Part shown: piece by piece, positions 55,735 through 63,816 of the stretch
Position numbering within the stretch: the first letter of the stretch is position 1
How the letters are laid out: each line of letters starts with the position of its first letter
Assembly: GCF_012641335.1 (NCBI RefSeq)
Contig: NZ_JABAID010000005.1
Coordinates: 175,034-239,033, forward strand
Reading direction: 5' to 3'
DNA: 64,000 bases
Source of the DNA: Novosphingobium sp. ERN07
GTDB lineage: Bacteria > Pseudomonadota > Alphaproteobacteria > Sphingomonadales > Sphingomonadaceae
Program-made: the position numbers and the translations under genes
The notes under the pieces: model-generated
Told to the model about the DNA's origin: nothing
Seen by the model: only the letters and a program-made list of their open reading frames with translations
Database searches by the model: none

Positions 55735-56454
55735 ATGACCGAAGCCCCCACCCGCGTCCGCTCTTTCATCGATCTTGCCGCCTTCGCCGCCCGATCAGAC
55801 CTCCTCGCCGCCAGCGGTGACGGGGCCTGGGAAGCAAACCGGCAGGCGCTTTCGCTGCCCGCCGGTCCCGTCGGCGTTGCCGTAATGCGCCTTTCCGGTC
55901 AGGGCTCTCAAGCGGCACTGGCGGCTGACGAGTTCGTGATCGTGCTGGACGGTGCGTTGACCTTGCACCAAAACACTGATATCATTGATGTTCCAGCGCG
56001 GCATAGTGTGGTGATCCCCGCTAGCCTACCCTTTTCGTGGACCGCGCGAACGGCGACCACGGTCATCGTCATGCGCTGCGCCAGCGGTCCTGCAGGCGCA
56101 GATCGCCTTGTCCCAATCGATGAAGCCGCGGCGCTAACTCCCTCAAACCCGCCGCTGGCTGATCTGCTGGTAGGGCCAACGCCATCGTGCCGGAACTTCA
56201 CCGATTACCGCTCCGCCAATGGCGAATTCGTCTGCGGCACGTGGGATTCCACGCCCTACACGCGCGTGGCCATGCCCTATCGTCATTATGAACTGATGCA
56301 CCTGACACAGGGCGCGGTTACGTTCGTCGACGGGGCGGGGCGGAAAGCAACCTATTGTGAAGGCGATGTTTTCCTTGTGGAACAAGGTGCGGAATGTTCG
56401 TGGGAAAGCACGGTGCAGGTCAAGAAAGTTTACGCGATCTACCGCCCGGCGTAG
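55735..56454 (+). CDS. Bicupin protein (DUF861/EutQ-like C-terminal cupin)
   Basis: A 239-residue cytosolic protein made of two cupin domains. The first has LAADEFVIVLDGALTLHQNTDIIDVPARHSVVIPASLPFSWTA. The second has YRHYELMHLTQGAVTFVDGAGRKATYCEGDVFLVEQGAECSWESTVQVKKVYAIY. The second carries the GDVFLVEQGAECSW end typical of Cupin_3 (DUF861) proteins; complete metal-ligand sets are not obvious. Function is unknown. Its 3' end overlaps the convergent SCO-like gene by 35 bases. The ATG at 55735 is where the domain begins. Confidence 0.8.
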   Translation: MTEAPTRVRSFIDLAAFAARSDLLAASGDGAWEANRQALSLPAGPVGVAVMRLSGQGSQAALAADEFVIVLDGALTLHQNTDIIDVPARHSVVIPASLPFSWTARTATTVIVMRCASGPAGADRLVPIDEAAALTPSNPPLADLLVGPTPSCRNFTDYRSANGEFVCGTWDSTPYTRVAMPYRHYELMHLTQGAVTFVDGAGRKATYCEGDVFLVEQGAECSWESTVQVKKVYAIYRPA

Positions 56455-57112
56455 TTTCCGCATTTCGGGGCGCAATCTTGAACACGCCGCGCAGCTTTGC
56501 CAGCGCGGCGGCATCACTGTCTTTCGGGCTGATCCGCGCGAAGAAATCGTCATTAGCATCATAGAGATAGACATCGCTAGTATGCTCTATCTGCAGGGCA
56601 CCGCCCGGCATCGTGGCGCGGCGAACGAATATCCCTGCATTATCCGCCACTTGCGCCACGACTTCCGCGTTACCGGTAAGCGCGATCACCCCACCCCCCA
56701 CGTGATCGACGAACTGGCGCAAGCGTTCAGGCGTGTCGCGCTGCGGATCGAGCGTGATCATTACGATCCGCACAGCTTCATCGCCCTGCCCACTCGCCTT
56801 GCGCAACCGCACCATCCGAGCCAGCGTATCGGCACTGCCATCAGCACAATCGGTGCAACCATACCAAATCAGATAAGGCCTGCCTTTAAGCATGGCGCGA
56901 TCAAACACCGTGTTCCACGGCGTGACCAGTTGATAGCGCCCATCGGCATCGACGCGCGATTGCTGCTGTTCGGGCTGGCCGCTGCCCCCGGTTAGCATCA
57001 GAAACGTTGCGGCCAAACCGATCAGAAGGCCCGGCACGGCAATGCCGGGCAACATGGCCCGTGCCACGCCCAACCACGAACTGCCTGAAAATCCACCCTT
57101 GTTCCCGCCCAT
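56420..57112 (-). CDS. SCO1/SenC-like thioredoxin-fold protein with altered cysteine motif
   Basis: A 230-residue membrane-anchored protein: an N-terminal anchor (residues about 18-42), then a thioredoxin-fold domain with the SCO-like IVMITLDPQRDTPERLRQFVDHVGGGVIALTG and the conserved histidine H177 in IEHTSDVYLYD. SCO proteins bring copper to the CuA site of oxidase subunit II through a CxxxC motif. Here the segment reads WYGCTDCADGSAD (C86, C89): the second SCO cysteine is a serine and an extra cysteine precedes, giving CxxC. It may therefore be a thiol-disulfide rather than copper-carrying variant. Confidence 0.82.
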   Translation of the reverse strand: MGGNKGGFSGSSWLGVARAMLPGIAVPGLLIGLAATFLMLTGGSGQPEQQQSRVDADGRYQLVTPWNTVFDRAMLKGRPYLIWYGCTDCADGSADTLARMVRLRKASGQGDEAVRIVMITLDPQRDTPERLRQFVDHVGGGVIALTGNAEVVAQVADNAGIFVRRATMPGGALQIEHTSDVYLYDANDDFFARISPKDSDAAALAKLRGVFKIAPRNAETTPGGRSRKLS

Positions 57113-57152
57113 GACGGATCGGTATCATCATGCCGCCATGACGTCAGCGATT

Positions 57153-58769
57153 TTATTGTTGCTGAGCGGGGGTTTTTGCGACGGGAGAAGACGAATCTAG
57201 GCGGTTTGCAGCATTCGCCGGCGTCGCGCTTGTTGTCTTTGCCGCTGGAACGCCTTCATTTGTCTTGGCCGGCGCTGACAAGTCATCCAGCATCTTGCGC
57301 GCCGCTTCTGCCTGCCCCCCGCCGTGTGGCGAGAACGCCACCGGGATCAGGTGGGCCTTTGCCATATCGCGTTTTCCGATTGCGGCGTAATGACTCCCCA
57401 AAGTCAGATGCAGGCCTTCATCGAAGGGCGCAATTTCCGACGCTTTTTCGAGACCCTGCACCGCCAGATCGGAGGGGCGAGCGCCGCGTTCAATGAAGTT
57501 TCGGTAGAAATACATCAGCGGCAGGGGATGATCGTTTTCCAGCGCATTCAGGGCAATGAATGCGCTGTTGGCAGCGCGAAAGTCTTTGGCAAGGTTGGAT
57601 TTTGTGGCCAAGGCGAACAGCGCCAGGCCCTTTTGAACATGGGCATCGACTTCAGCGGGATTCACCGCCAGCGCGGCATCGGCTGCATCAACGGCTGCCT
57701 CTTCGTTTCCGGAATCGTGTTCAGCCTCGGCCAGCGCGGCCATCACTGCCGGGTCTTTGGGATAGCGCGCCGCGACGGCGCGCATTTCTAGCACGAGCGC
57801 CTTTGCCTCTTCCTCGTCCACCCCGCGATTCTGGCGGATCCGCAGCGGCATGGCCGCCGCTTCACCCTCGCGCAGATCCCGTACAGAGACCGGGCCGACC
57901 TTCAGGCCCGCAGCCTGAATCGTGTAGGTGGAAAAAGTACGCTTTCGGGCATAGGCATCAAGCACGCGGTCAAAGGAAGCAAGATCACCAAAGGCCTCCT
58001 TTGCCGCATCGACTGATGGCTTACCCGCCACAAGACCCGCATAGTAGCGGTTGAGCTTTCCGGCGTGCGCCGGGTCCATCGAAAGTGCGTGGTACAGCAA
58101 CCAGCTACGCCCATAGAACGCATCGTATTGCGTGCGCTTCTTTGCATCGTAGACCGCCGGGTCCATCAATTCGGGCAAGGTGACATCGACGGCATAGACG
58201 TTTTCGAGCAGGCGCCCCAGATTGGGCCGACCGATGCTGATCGAGCCATCGCGAAGAAAGCTGGCGGAAGCGAAGTATTCGGCCATGCCTTCATTCGCCC
58301 AGCGTGGCAGCGGAAACCGGGTGCTGCTCATTATGAAGTGGTGCGCATATTCGTGCAGCAACGTATTAAGCGATTCATCTGAGTCCGATGAGCGCCCCGC
58401 CGTGATATCGGGAACGATCGCAAGCGTTCCGCCTGCGCGCGGGATGTAGAAGCCGCTGAGATAGCGCGAGGCGTTCTTGTCGCCATAAAGCTTGCGGACT
58501 TTGTCGACGCTGCCGACTGAATAGACCGTGACGCGGTTCGACGGACTTGGCGTGGCCATTTCCTGACGCGTAAGATATTCGAGCGCAGAATGATATCGTT
58601 CAAGATTTTGCGCAAAGGCGCGCAAAACACTTTCAGATGCATCAGCATAGATGACGAAATGCGTAGTCGAAGCTTCACGCCATGTCGCATGGGCAGAACC
58701 GGACGCCAAAAGCGAAGAGGCTGCAAGAACCAGCTTGCAGCCGTACTTTCCCAAATCCGACCACTTCAT
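57153..58769 (-). CDS. Exported gluzincin-like peptidase with TPR repeats
   Basis: A 538-residue protein with a signal peptide (residues 1-28, KLVLAASSLLASGSAHAT). The zinc-protease motif is LLHEYAHHFIMS (HEYAH, residues 139-143), followed by RWANEGMAEYF with the third-ligand glutamate, an arrangement typical of gluzincins and peptidase MA-like domains. The C-terminal half contains TPR-like helices (MAALAEAEHDSGNEEAAVDAADAALAVNPAEVDAHVQKGLALFAL) and ends in a Thr/Ala-rich low-complexity tail. Probably a periplasmic metallopeptidase; the substrate is unknown. The ATG at 58769 directly precedes the signal. Confidence 0.82.
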   Translation of the reverse strand: MKWSDLGKYGCKLVLAASSLLASGSAHATWREASTTHFVIYADASESVLRAFAQNLERYHSALEYLTRQEMATPSPSNRVTVYSVGSVDKVRKLYGDKNASRYLSGFYIPRAGGTLAIVPDITAGRSSDSDESLNTLLHEYAHHFIMSSTRFPLPRWANEGMAEYFASASFLRDGSISIGRPNLGRLLENVYAVDVTLPELMDPAVYDAKKRTQYDAFYGRSWLLYHALSMDPAHAGKLNRYYAGLVAGKPSVDAAKEAFGDLASFDRVLDAYARKRTFSTYTIQAAGLKVGPVSVRDLREGEAAAMPLRIRQNRGVDEEEAKALVLEMRAVAARYPKDPAVMAALAEAEHDSGNEEAAVDAADAALAVNPAEVDAHVQKGLALFALATKSNLAKDFRAANSAFIALNALENDHPLPLMYFYRNFIERGARPSDLAVQGLEKASEIAPFDEGLHLTLGSHYAAIGKRDMAKAHLIPVAFSPHGGGQAEAARKMLDDLSAPAKTNEGVPAAKTTSATPANAANRLDSSSPVAKTPAQQQ

Positions 58770-58841
58770 TCGATCATGCCCCCGATCTGGAAGAGCATGG
58801 TCGAATATTGCCTGTCGATTGGCAAGCACAACTCACTGTAT

Positions 58842-58857
58842 TGTGATCAAAATCACT
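58842..58857. promoter_or_regulatory. CRP/FNR-like site TGTGA-N6-TCACT
   Basis: TGTGATCAAAATCACT matches nine of ten consensus CRP half-site bases. It lies about 73-88 bases upstream of the peptidase start and overlaps the stop codon of the preceding DUF4139 gene. No cognate regulator is in view. Confidence 0.35.
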
Positions 58858-60385
58858 CCGCTTCCGTCAACCGATAGGTCAGCACCGCCGTGCCATTGGC
58901 GGGGATGGTAGCGGCCCAAATGTCGCGACCATCCTTGCGGGTGAGTTTTGCGCCGACGGGCTTTAACTGCGTTTCGGGGTTGCGCGCGATGCGCGCTTCG
59001 AAGCTGACCGGCACGGGCCGCGCGTTGCTGGCGGTGAGGCGCACGGTGCGAGTGCGGCCCTTGCGGTCCAGTTCCTCCATCGTGGTGGTGACCTGTGTGG
59101 ACGGAGACAGCAGGATTTCCACGTCTTCACCCACGGCACGGTCCTGCAATCCGCCCTCGCCCGCCAGCAGCATGGCATCGCCGGATGCTTCGAAAACCGT
59201 TACCGGGCCGCCGGGGAGCGGCAAGCCGAGGCCTTCTTCCTTGCGGTTGCGGGTGCGCAGCATCTGGCGGACCGGCTCGTTACTGTCTTCCCAGATTTCT
59301 GCGCGATAGAGCGCGTCGATCTTCACACGCGGCTTCTGCGCCAGCGCGACCTGCTTTTGCGCATTGGCGGCAACGGTGACCGGCACGGGGACGCGGTAGA
59401 GCTTCAGGTCGCCCAGCCCTTCCTGCTGGACGGTGATGGGCGCGTTCATAGCCGCCCCTTTACGCGCCTGCGCGGTGACAACGATATCGGCGCTTTCCAT
59501 CATCATGGCGGGCGCTGGAGCCATAAGTGGCGGTGGCGGGGGTGGCGGTGGTGGTGGCGGAAGTGATGACAGCACGCAGCGCAGTTCCAGATCACCGCCC
59601 GAAGGCATCTGGCCGCGTTCGGTATCTTCGCGGTTCACCTCGCCCGCGATCACGGCGGTTTCGGCATCGGCAAAGCTGGTGGAATCGCTGCTGGCGAGTG
59701 TGACCCATGCGGCAAGGTCCGCCGTGCGACCATCGGGGTTCATGTGGATCACATAGTTCGATTGCCAGTCAAAACCCCATGCGAGGTAGGACAGCGAGAG
59801 CGTGACCTTTTGCGGGGTGGCGCTTTCAGTCTCTATCGAAAGCGTGGGGCGGGCCGACAAGTCCTTTGGCGCTTCGGCATAGAGAATTTCATCGTCCAGC
59901 CCGCCGCAATTGGCCACTTCGAACCCGGCGGCGGTTTGCAGGATCGCTGCGCCATCGGGGCCGGAGCGGATCACGGCGCGTTCTTCGCGAATGCCGCCGT
60001 TGCCCGGCAGCGTGCGGCGCAAGGTTACTGGCCTTCCAAACATCCGCGCATATAGGCTGCGGGGGGACAGCAGATCCGCGTCGAGGTTCTTTTCGCGCAC
60101 GCCCGAAGGCAGGCCGGTGACGATGGCGCTTTCGGGGAAAAGGCCTGCGGCCACGCCTTCAAAGCGGATCGTGGACTTGCCTGCGGGCACTTCGACCGTG
60201 CGTTTCTCGGTGACGAGCGCGTAGCCTTCCAGCCAGTCCAATTCCATCGCACGGTCGCTGGCGCGATGCGGCGCACGATAGACGCTGACCGAGACGCTTT
60301 CTGGCGCGGGCGACGTGACGATGCCCTGCCCCAGCGCGGGGGCGCTGACGCATAGCAGCAGCGCGGAAAGTAGTGCGCGGCGCAC
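58853..60385 (-). CDS. DUF4139-like exported protein with polyproline linker
   Basis: A 510-residue protein with a signal peptide (VRRALLSALLLCVSAPALGQ). Like its upstream neighbour it has an N-terminal beta-rich region (GYALVTEKRTVEVPAGKSTIRFEGVAAGLFPESAIVTG) and a central LSYLAWGFDWQSNYVIHM segment typical of DUF4139-type proteins. A run of 11 prolines in the middle separates the two parts, and the end has the fibronectin-like strands of the family. The start is probably GTG at 60385; a TTG at 60397 overlapping the previous stop is the alternative. Function is unknown. Confidence 0.82.
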   Translation of the reverse strand: MRRALLSALLLCVSAPALGQGIVTSPAPESVSVSVYRAPHRASDRAMELDWLEGYALVTEKRTVEVPAGKSTIRFEGVAAGLFPESAIVTGLPSGVREKNLDADLLSPRSLYARMFGRPVTLRRTLPGNGGIREERAVIRSGPDGAAILQTAAGFEVANCGGLDDEILYAEAPKDLSARPTLSIETESATPQKVTLSLSYLAWGFDWQSNYVIHMNPDGRTADLAAWVTLASSDSTSFADAETAVIAGEVNREDTERGQMPSGGDLELRCVLSSLPPPPPPPPPPPLMAPAPAMMMESADIVVTAQARKGAAMNAPITVQQEGLGDLKLYRVPVPVTVAANAQKQVALAQKPRVKIDALYRAEIWEDSNEPVRQMLRTRNRKEEGLGLPLPGGPVTVFEASGDAMLLAGEGGLQDRAVGEDVEILLSPSTQVTTTMEELDRKGRTRTVRLTASNARPVPVSFEARIARNPETQLKPVGAKLTRKDGRDIWAATIPANGTAVLTYRLTEAE

Positions 60386-60393
60386 CGGGCAGC

Positions 60394-61869
60394 TCAATAA
60401 CGGGTGTCGAACTGGACGGTGAGCGTAGTCTCACCATTGGCGGGGACGGGCACCTGCCACACACGCTCATCAGCAGAGCGCTGTTCGCCCTTGATCGTCT
60501 CGCTGGGAACGCGGGTATCGTGCCACCAGTTGTCCAGCCCACCCTGCACCACTTCGACGGTGACGGGCGTAGCCTTGGCGTTGGTGACCTTGTAGGTCAT
60601 CGTGGTGCGCCAGAAGACCTTTTCGGTTTCGACGGTGACTTCGGTCGGAGCCTTGCCGGGCGTGCTCACGCGATAGCGGACGCTGCGCTCCCATTCGCCG
60701 CTGTCGATGCGATCACGCTTTTCCAGCATGGGCTGGACTTTTACGTCGAACGCCTCGCCGGTTTTCAGTGCGAGGGCGGAACCCATCGGGGTGTGATCAA
60801 TGCCGTTTTCGCCAATGAACTGCGGCTGGCCGCGTGCATCGCGCATGTATACGCGCACGGTGCCTGCGGGCAGCGCATCGCCCAGCCCCGCCTCACGCGC
60901 GGTGAAGAAACGCAGCACCGTGTCGGCGCTTTGCGGTTCGGTCTGGTTCTGCAACCAGCCGTTGCGGAAGTGGTAGGCCTTGGTCGCGGGCGCGCCAGCG
61001 ACATCGAGGAAGCTGACCTGCTTTTGCTGGGCATTGGCCACGGTGGTGCGGCCAGCGATTGGATAGACGTAAAAGTCGCCAAGGCTTTCGCGGTTGGCGG
61101 TCTGCGTACCGGGGCGGTTGCCGGGCATGACCGGGCGCTGCGGGCGGTAGTTCTGATTGTAGCCGTTGTTGTCCTGACCCACCGCGCCGGCAACGAGCAG
61201 AACCTTGGCCTGACCGAACGTGGTGCCGCTGTTGTTGTTCAGCGTGATCCAGCCCTGCACATCGATCTTGCCCGCTGCTTCATCGAACAGGGCGACGTAA
61301 TCCGCCTTCCAGCCAAAGCCGCGCGAAAGATAGCTGAGCGAAACGGGGCGGCTGCCGGGCGTGGTTGTATCGAGCGTGACCGAGAGCGTGGGCCGTGCGC
61401 GCAGGCCAGCGGGCAGGCTGGGGAAGATCACCCGCGCGCCGTACTGGTTCAGCACTTCGATCCTGTCGCCAATGCGGACCACGGTGCCGCCATTGTTGGC
61501 AAGGATCGTCGCACTTTCGCGCGCTTCGGCACCGGTGGCGGGATTGGTGCGGACGACGGTGACGGTCTGGCCGACCGCCTTGTCCATCAGCTTTTCGGGC
61601 GTGAGCAGATCGTAATCGAAGTTCTGTTCGACGATGCCGGTGCCGCCTGCGTTAAGCGTAACCGTTTCGGGCCGGATTGCGGCGGATACATCGGGAAATT
61701 CCTGCCGGGTGCGACCGGTGGGGAGGCTCATCTGGCGCACGTCCTGCACCAGCGCAAGATCGTTGTTATAGATGGTCAGCGAGACATCGCCCTGCGCCGA
61801 TGCGGGTGCGGATTGGGCATTTGCAAGCGTGGGCAGCGTTGCCGCCGCGATTACTAGAACCTTGCGCAT
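60394..61869 (-). CDS. DUF4139-domain exported protein
   Basis: A 491-residue protein with a signal peptide (RKVLVIAAATLPTLANAQ). It has the DUF4139 hallmarks: the start SLTIYNNDLALVQDVRQMSLPTGRTRQEFPDVSAAIRPETVTL, then LSYLSRGFGWKADYVALFDEAAGKIDVQGWITLNNNSGTTFGQAKVLLVAG, and the C-terminal VTNAKATPVTVEVVQGGLDNWW. Function unknown; the family is exported and widely conserved in proteobacteria. The ATG at 61869 is followed directly by the signal. The next gene downstream is a paralogue starting at or next to its stop, so they are co-translated. Confidence 0.9.
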   Translation of the reverse strand: MRKVLVIAAATLPTLANAQSAPASAQGDVSLTIYNNDLALVQDVRQMSLPTGRTRQEFPDVSAAIRPETVTLNAGGTGIVEQNFDYDLLTPEKLMDKAVGQTVTVVRTNPATGAEARESATILANNGGTVVRIGDRIEVLNQYGARVIFPSLPAGLRARPTLSVTLDTTTPGSRPVSLSYLSRGFGWKADYVALFDEAAGKIDVQGWITLNNNSGTTFGQAKVLLVAGAVGQDNNGYNQNYRPQRPVMPGNRPGTQTANRESLGDFYVYPIAGRTTVANAQQKQVSFLDVAGAPATKAYHFRNGWLQNQTEPQSADTVLRFFTAREAGLGDALPAGTVRVYMRDARGQPQFIGENGIDHTPMGSALALKTGEAFDVKVQPMLEKRDRIDSGEWERSVRYRVSTPGKAPTEVTVETEKVFWRTTMTYKVTNAKATPVTVEVVQGGLDNWWHDTRVPSETIKGEQRSADERVWQVPVPANGETTLTVQFDTRY

Positions 61870-61974
61870 GTATACCCCTCCGTCGTTTCCCACTGGCTAG
61901 ACTTTCCGTGACCGCAGATCAACGCAAGCTGAACGGTGGTTGCGGACTCGCGCGCGGCGCCTAAAGGTAAGCCT

Positions 61975-63726
61975 ATGGCCGAACACACTTCCATGCTTCG
62001 TGATGGGTTTCTCCTTCTGGGCTTTGCGCTGATCTTCGTGCTGCTGTTCCGGCGGCTGGGTCTGGGTGCGACGTTGGGTTATCTCGTGGCTGGCGCGGTG
62101 GTGGGGCCACAAGTGCTGGGCATGGTGGGCGATGCCGAACAGAAACTGGGCATTGCGGAACTGGGCATCACTCTGCTGCTGTTTCTTGTCGGGCTGGAAC
62201 TGAACCCGGCGCGGCTGTGGCGGATGAAGCGCGATATTCTGGGGCTTGGCCTGCTGCAGGTGGTATTCTGCGGGCTTGCGGTGACGGCTGTGATCGGCGT
62301 GTTCACCGAGTTCAGTTGGGAAGCGGCGCTGGCTTTGGGCCTTCCGCTGGCGCTTTCATCCACAGCGCAGGTGCTGCCGATGCTGCAATCATCGGGCCGA
62401 TTGCGCACGCCGTTTGGCGAGCGCGCCTTTGCCATGCTGTTGTTTCAGGATCTTTCGATCATCCCGCTGATCACGATCATCAGCGCGATGAGCCGCAATC
62501 CTGCCGATGCCGGAGGGCCTCCGGGTTGGCTGCTGGCGCTCTACACTGTCGGCGCGCTGGCCGGGCTGATCGCGGCAGGGCGATTTGTGATCCGCCCGCT
62601 GTTCCGCCTGATCGGCAATCTGGGCGAGCGCGAGATGTTCGTCGTGGCGGCGCTGTTCACCGTCATGGCATCGGCGGCGGTGATGGAACTGCTGGGCCTT
62701 TCGACCGCGTTGGGCGCGTTCGTTGCAGGCGTGATGCTTGCCGACAGCCCCTATCGGCATGAGCTGGAGGCCGATGTCGAACCGTTCCGTTCGATCCTGC
62801 TCGGCCTGTTCTTCCTCGCTGTGGGGATGATGCTGAACCTGACGGCGATTGCCGAGCGACCGCTGTTCGTGGCCGGCATGGCGCTCGCGCTGATCACGGT
62901 GAAAGCGGCGGTGATATTTGGCATTGGCATGGCATTCGGCATGGCGTGGCGCGGGGCGATGGCGCTGGGGCTGCTGTTGAGCCAAGGCGGCGAATTCGGC
63001 TTCGTACTGTTTGCGCAGGCGCAGAACGCGCTGCTGATCGCGCCCGATGCGGCCAGCCTGTTTGGCGCGGTGGTAACGCTTTCGATGGCCACAACGCCGT
63101 TCTTAATGATGGCCACCGCTCGCTTCCGGCGCGAGGCGGAAGCTGCGCCGGGCGAGCGCGAAGGTCCGCAGCCCGATGGCGCAAACGCGGTGGTGGTGGG
63201 CTTTGGCCGCTTTGGCCAGAGCGTGACGCAGATGCTGCTCGCCTCCAACATCCCCGTCACGATGGTCGATACCGATATCGAGATGATCGATGTGGCGGCG
63301 GGTTTCGGGGCCAAGGTCTATTTTGGAGACGGGACGCGGCTGGATCTGTTGCGACAGGCGGGTGCGGGCGATGCAGAGATGATCTTCTTCTGCATGGACG
63401 GCGATCAGGCAACGCCCGATTTTGTGGAAGCGGTGCACGAAGCGTTCCCGCGTGCGGCGATCTATGTTCGCGCGTTCGACCGGCGCGCCGTGATCGGCCT
63501 GCGCGATGCGCCTGTGAACGCAGTGGTGCGCGAAGTGATGGAATCGGCGGTGAAGATGGCCCGAATCGCGCTGGCCGACGCTGGCCTTTCAGCAGAAGCG
63601 GTGGCCCGCAGCGAGGACATGTTCCGCGCCAACGACAAGGAGCGGCTAAAACTGCAGATCGAAGCGGGCGACATTCGCGTGGCGCGCGACCGGATCATCA
63701 CCACGCCGCAGCTATCCGAGGGATAA
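61975..63726 (+). CDS. CPA2-family cation:proton antiporter with TrkA-N domain (KefB/KefC-like)
   Basis: A 583-residue inner-membrane antiporter. About 12-13 transmembrane helices carry the family signatures GYLVAGAVVGPQVLG, LFLVGLELNP, LALSSTAQVLPML and FQDLSIIPLI, plus LLSQGGEFGFVLF. After a charged linker a cytoplasmic RCK/TrkA-N Rossmann domain starts (NAVVVGFGRFGQSVTQMLLASNIPVTMVDTDIEMIDVAAGFGAKVYFGDGTRLDLL). This architecture is that of glutathione-gated potassium efflux proteins; regulation by glutathione adducts is inferred from the family only. The ATG at 61975 is preferred over an in-frame upstream start at 61936. Confidence 0.92.
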   Translation: MAEHTSMLRDGFLLLGFALIFVLLFRRLGLGATLGYLVAGAVVGPQVLGMVGDAEQKLGIAELGITLLLFLVGLELNPARLWRMKRDILGLGLLQVVFCGLAVTAVIGVFTEFSWEAALALGLPLALSSTAQVLPMLQSSGRLRTPFGERAFAMLLFQDLSIIPLITIISAMSRNPADAGGPPGWLLALYTVGALAGLIAAGRFVIRPLFRLIGNLGEREMFVVAALFTVMASAAVMELLGLSTALGAFVAGVMLADSPYRHELEADVEPFRSILLGLFFLAVGMMLNLTAIAERPLFVAGMALALITVKAAVIFGIGMAFGMAWRGAMALGLLLSQGGEFGFVLFAQAQNALLIAPDAASLFGAVVTLSMATTPFLMMATARFRREAEAAPGEREGPQPDGANAVVVGFGRFGQSVTQMLLASNIPVTMVDTDIEMIDVAAGFGAKVYFGDGTRLDLLRQAGAGDAEMIFFCMDGDQATPDFVEAVHEAFPRAAIYVRAFDRRAVIGLRDAPVNAVVREVMESAVKMARIALADAGLSAEAVARSEDMFRANDKERLKLQIEAGDIRVARDRIITTPQLSEG

Positions 63727-63739
63727 TACACCTGCAAGG

Positions 63740-63768
63740 TTGACTGACTCGACTTTCCGCGCAATAGC
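63740..63768 (+). promoter_or_regulatory. Promoter of the tRNA-Val gene
   Basis: TTGACT (63740-63745), 17-base spacer, AATAGC (63763-63768), then 9 bases to the first tRNA base. The -35 is near consensus and the spacing ideal, which marks this as the native 5' side of the tRNA locus. Confidence 0.6.
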
Positions 63769-63777
63769 GCACCCGCC

Positions 63778-63816
63778 GGGGCGCTTAGCTCAGTTGGTAG
63801 AGCATCTCGTTTACAC
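63778..63816 (+). tRNA. tRNA-Val(TAC), 5' half only (interrupted)
   Basis: Bases 63778-63816 match tRNA-Val from the first acceptor base to the last anticodon-loop base: GGGCGCT acceptor strand, TA, D-arm GCTC-AGTTGGTA-GAGC, anticodon strand TCTCG, loop TTTACAC with anticodon TAC. From 63817 the sequence no longer supplies the CGAGA anticodon strand, variable loop, T-arm (no GTTCGA) or acceptor 3' strand. The gene is therefore broken or interrupted. Confidence 0.8.
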
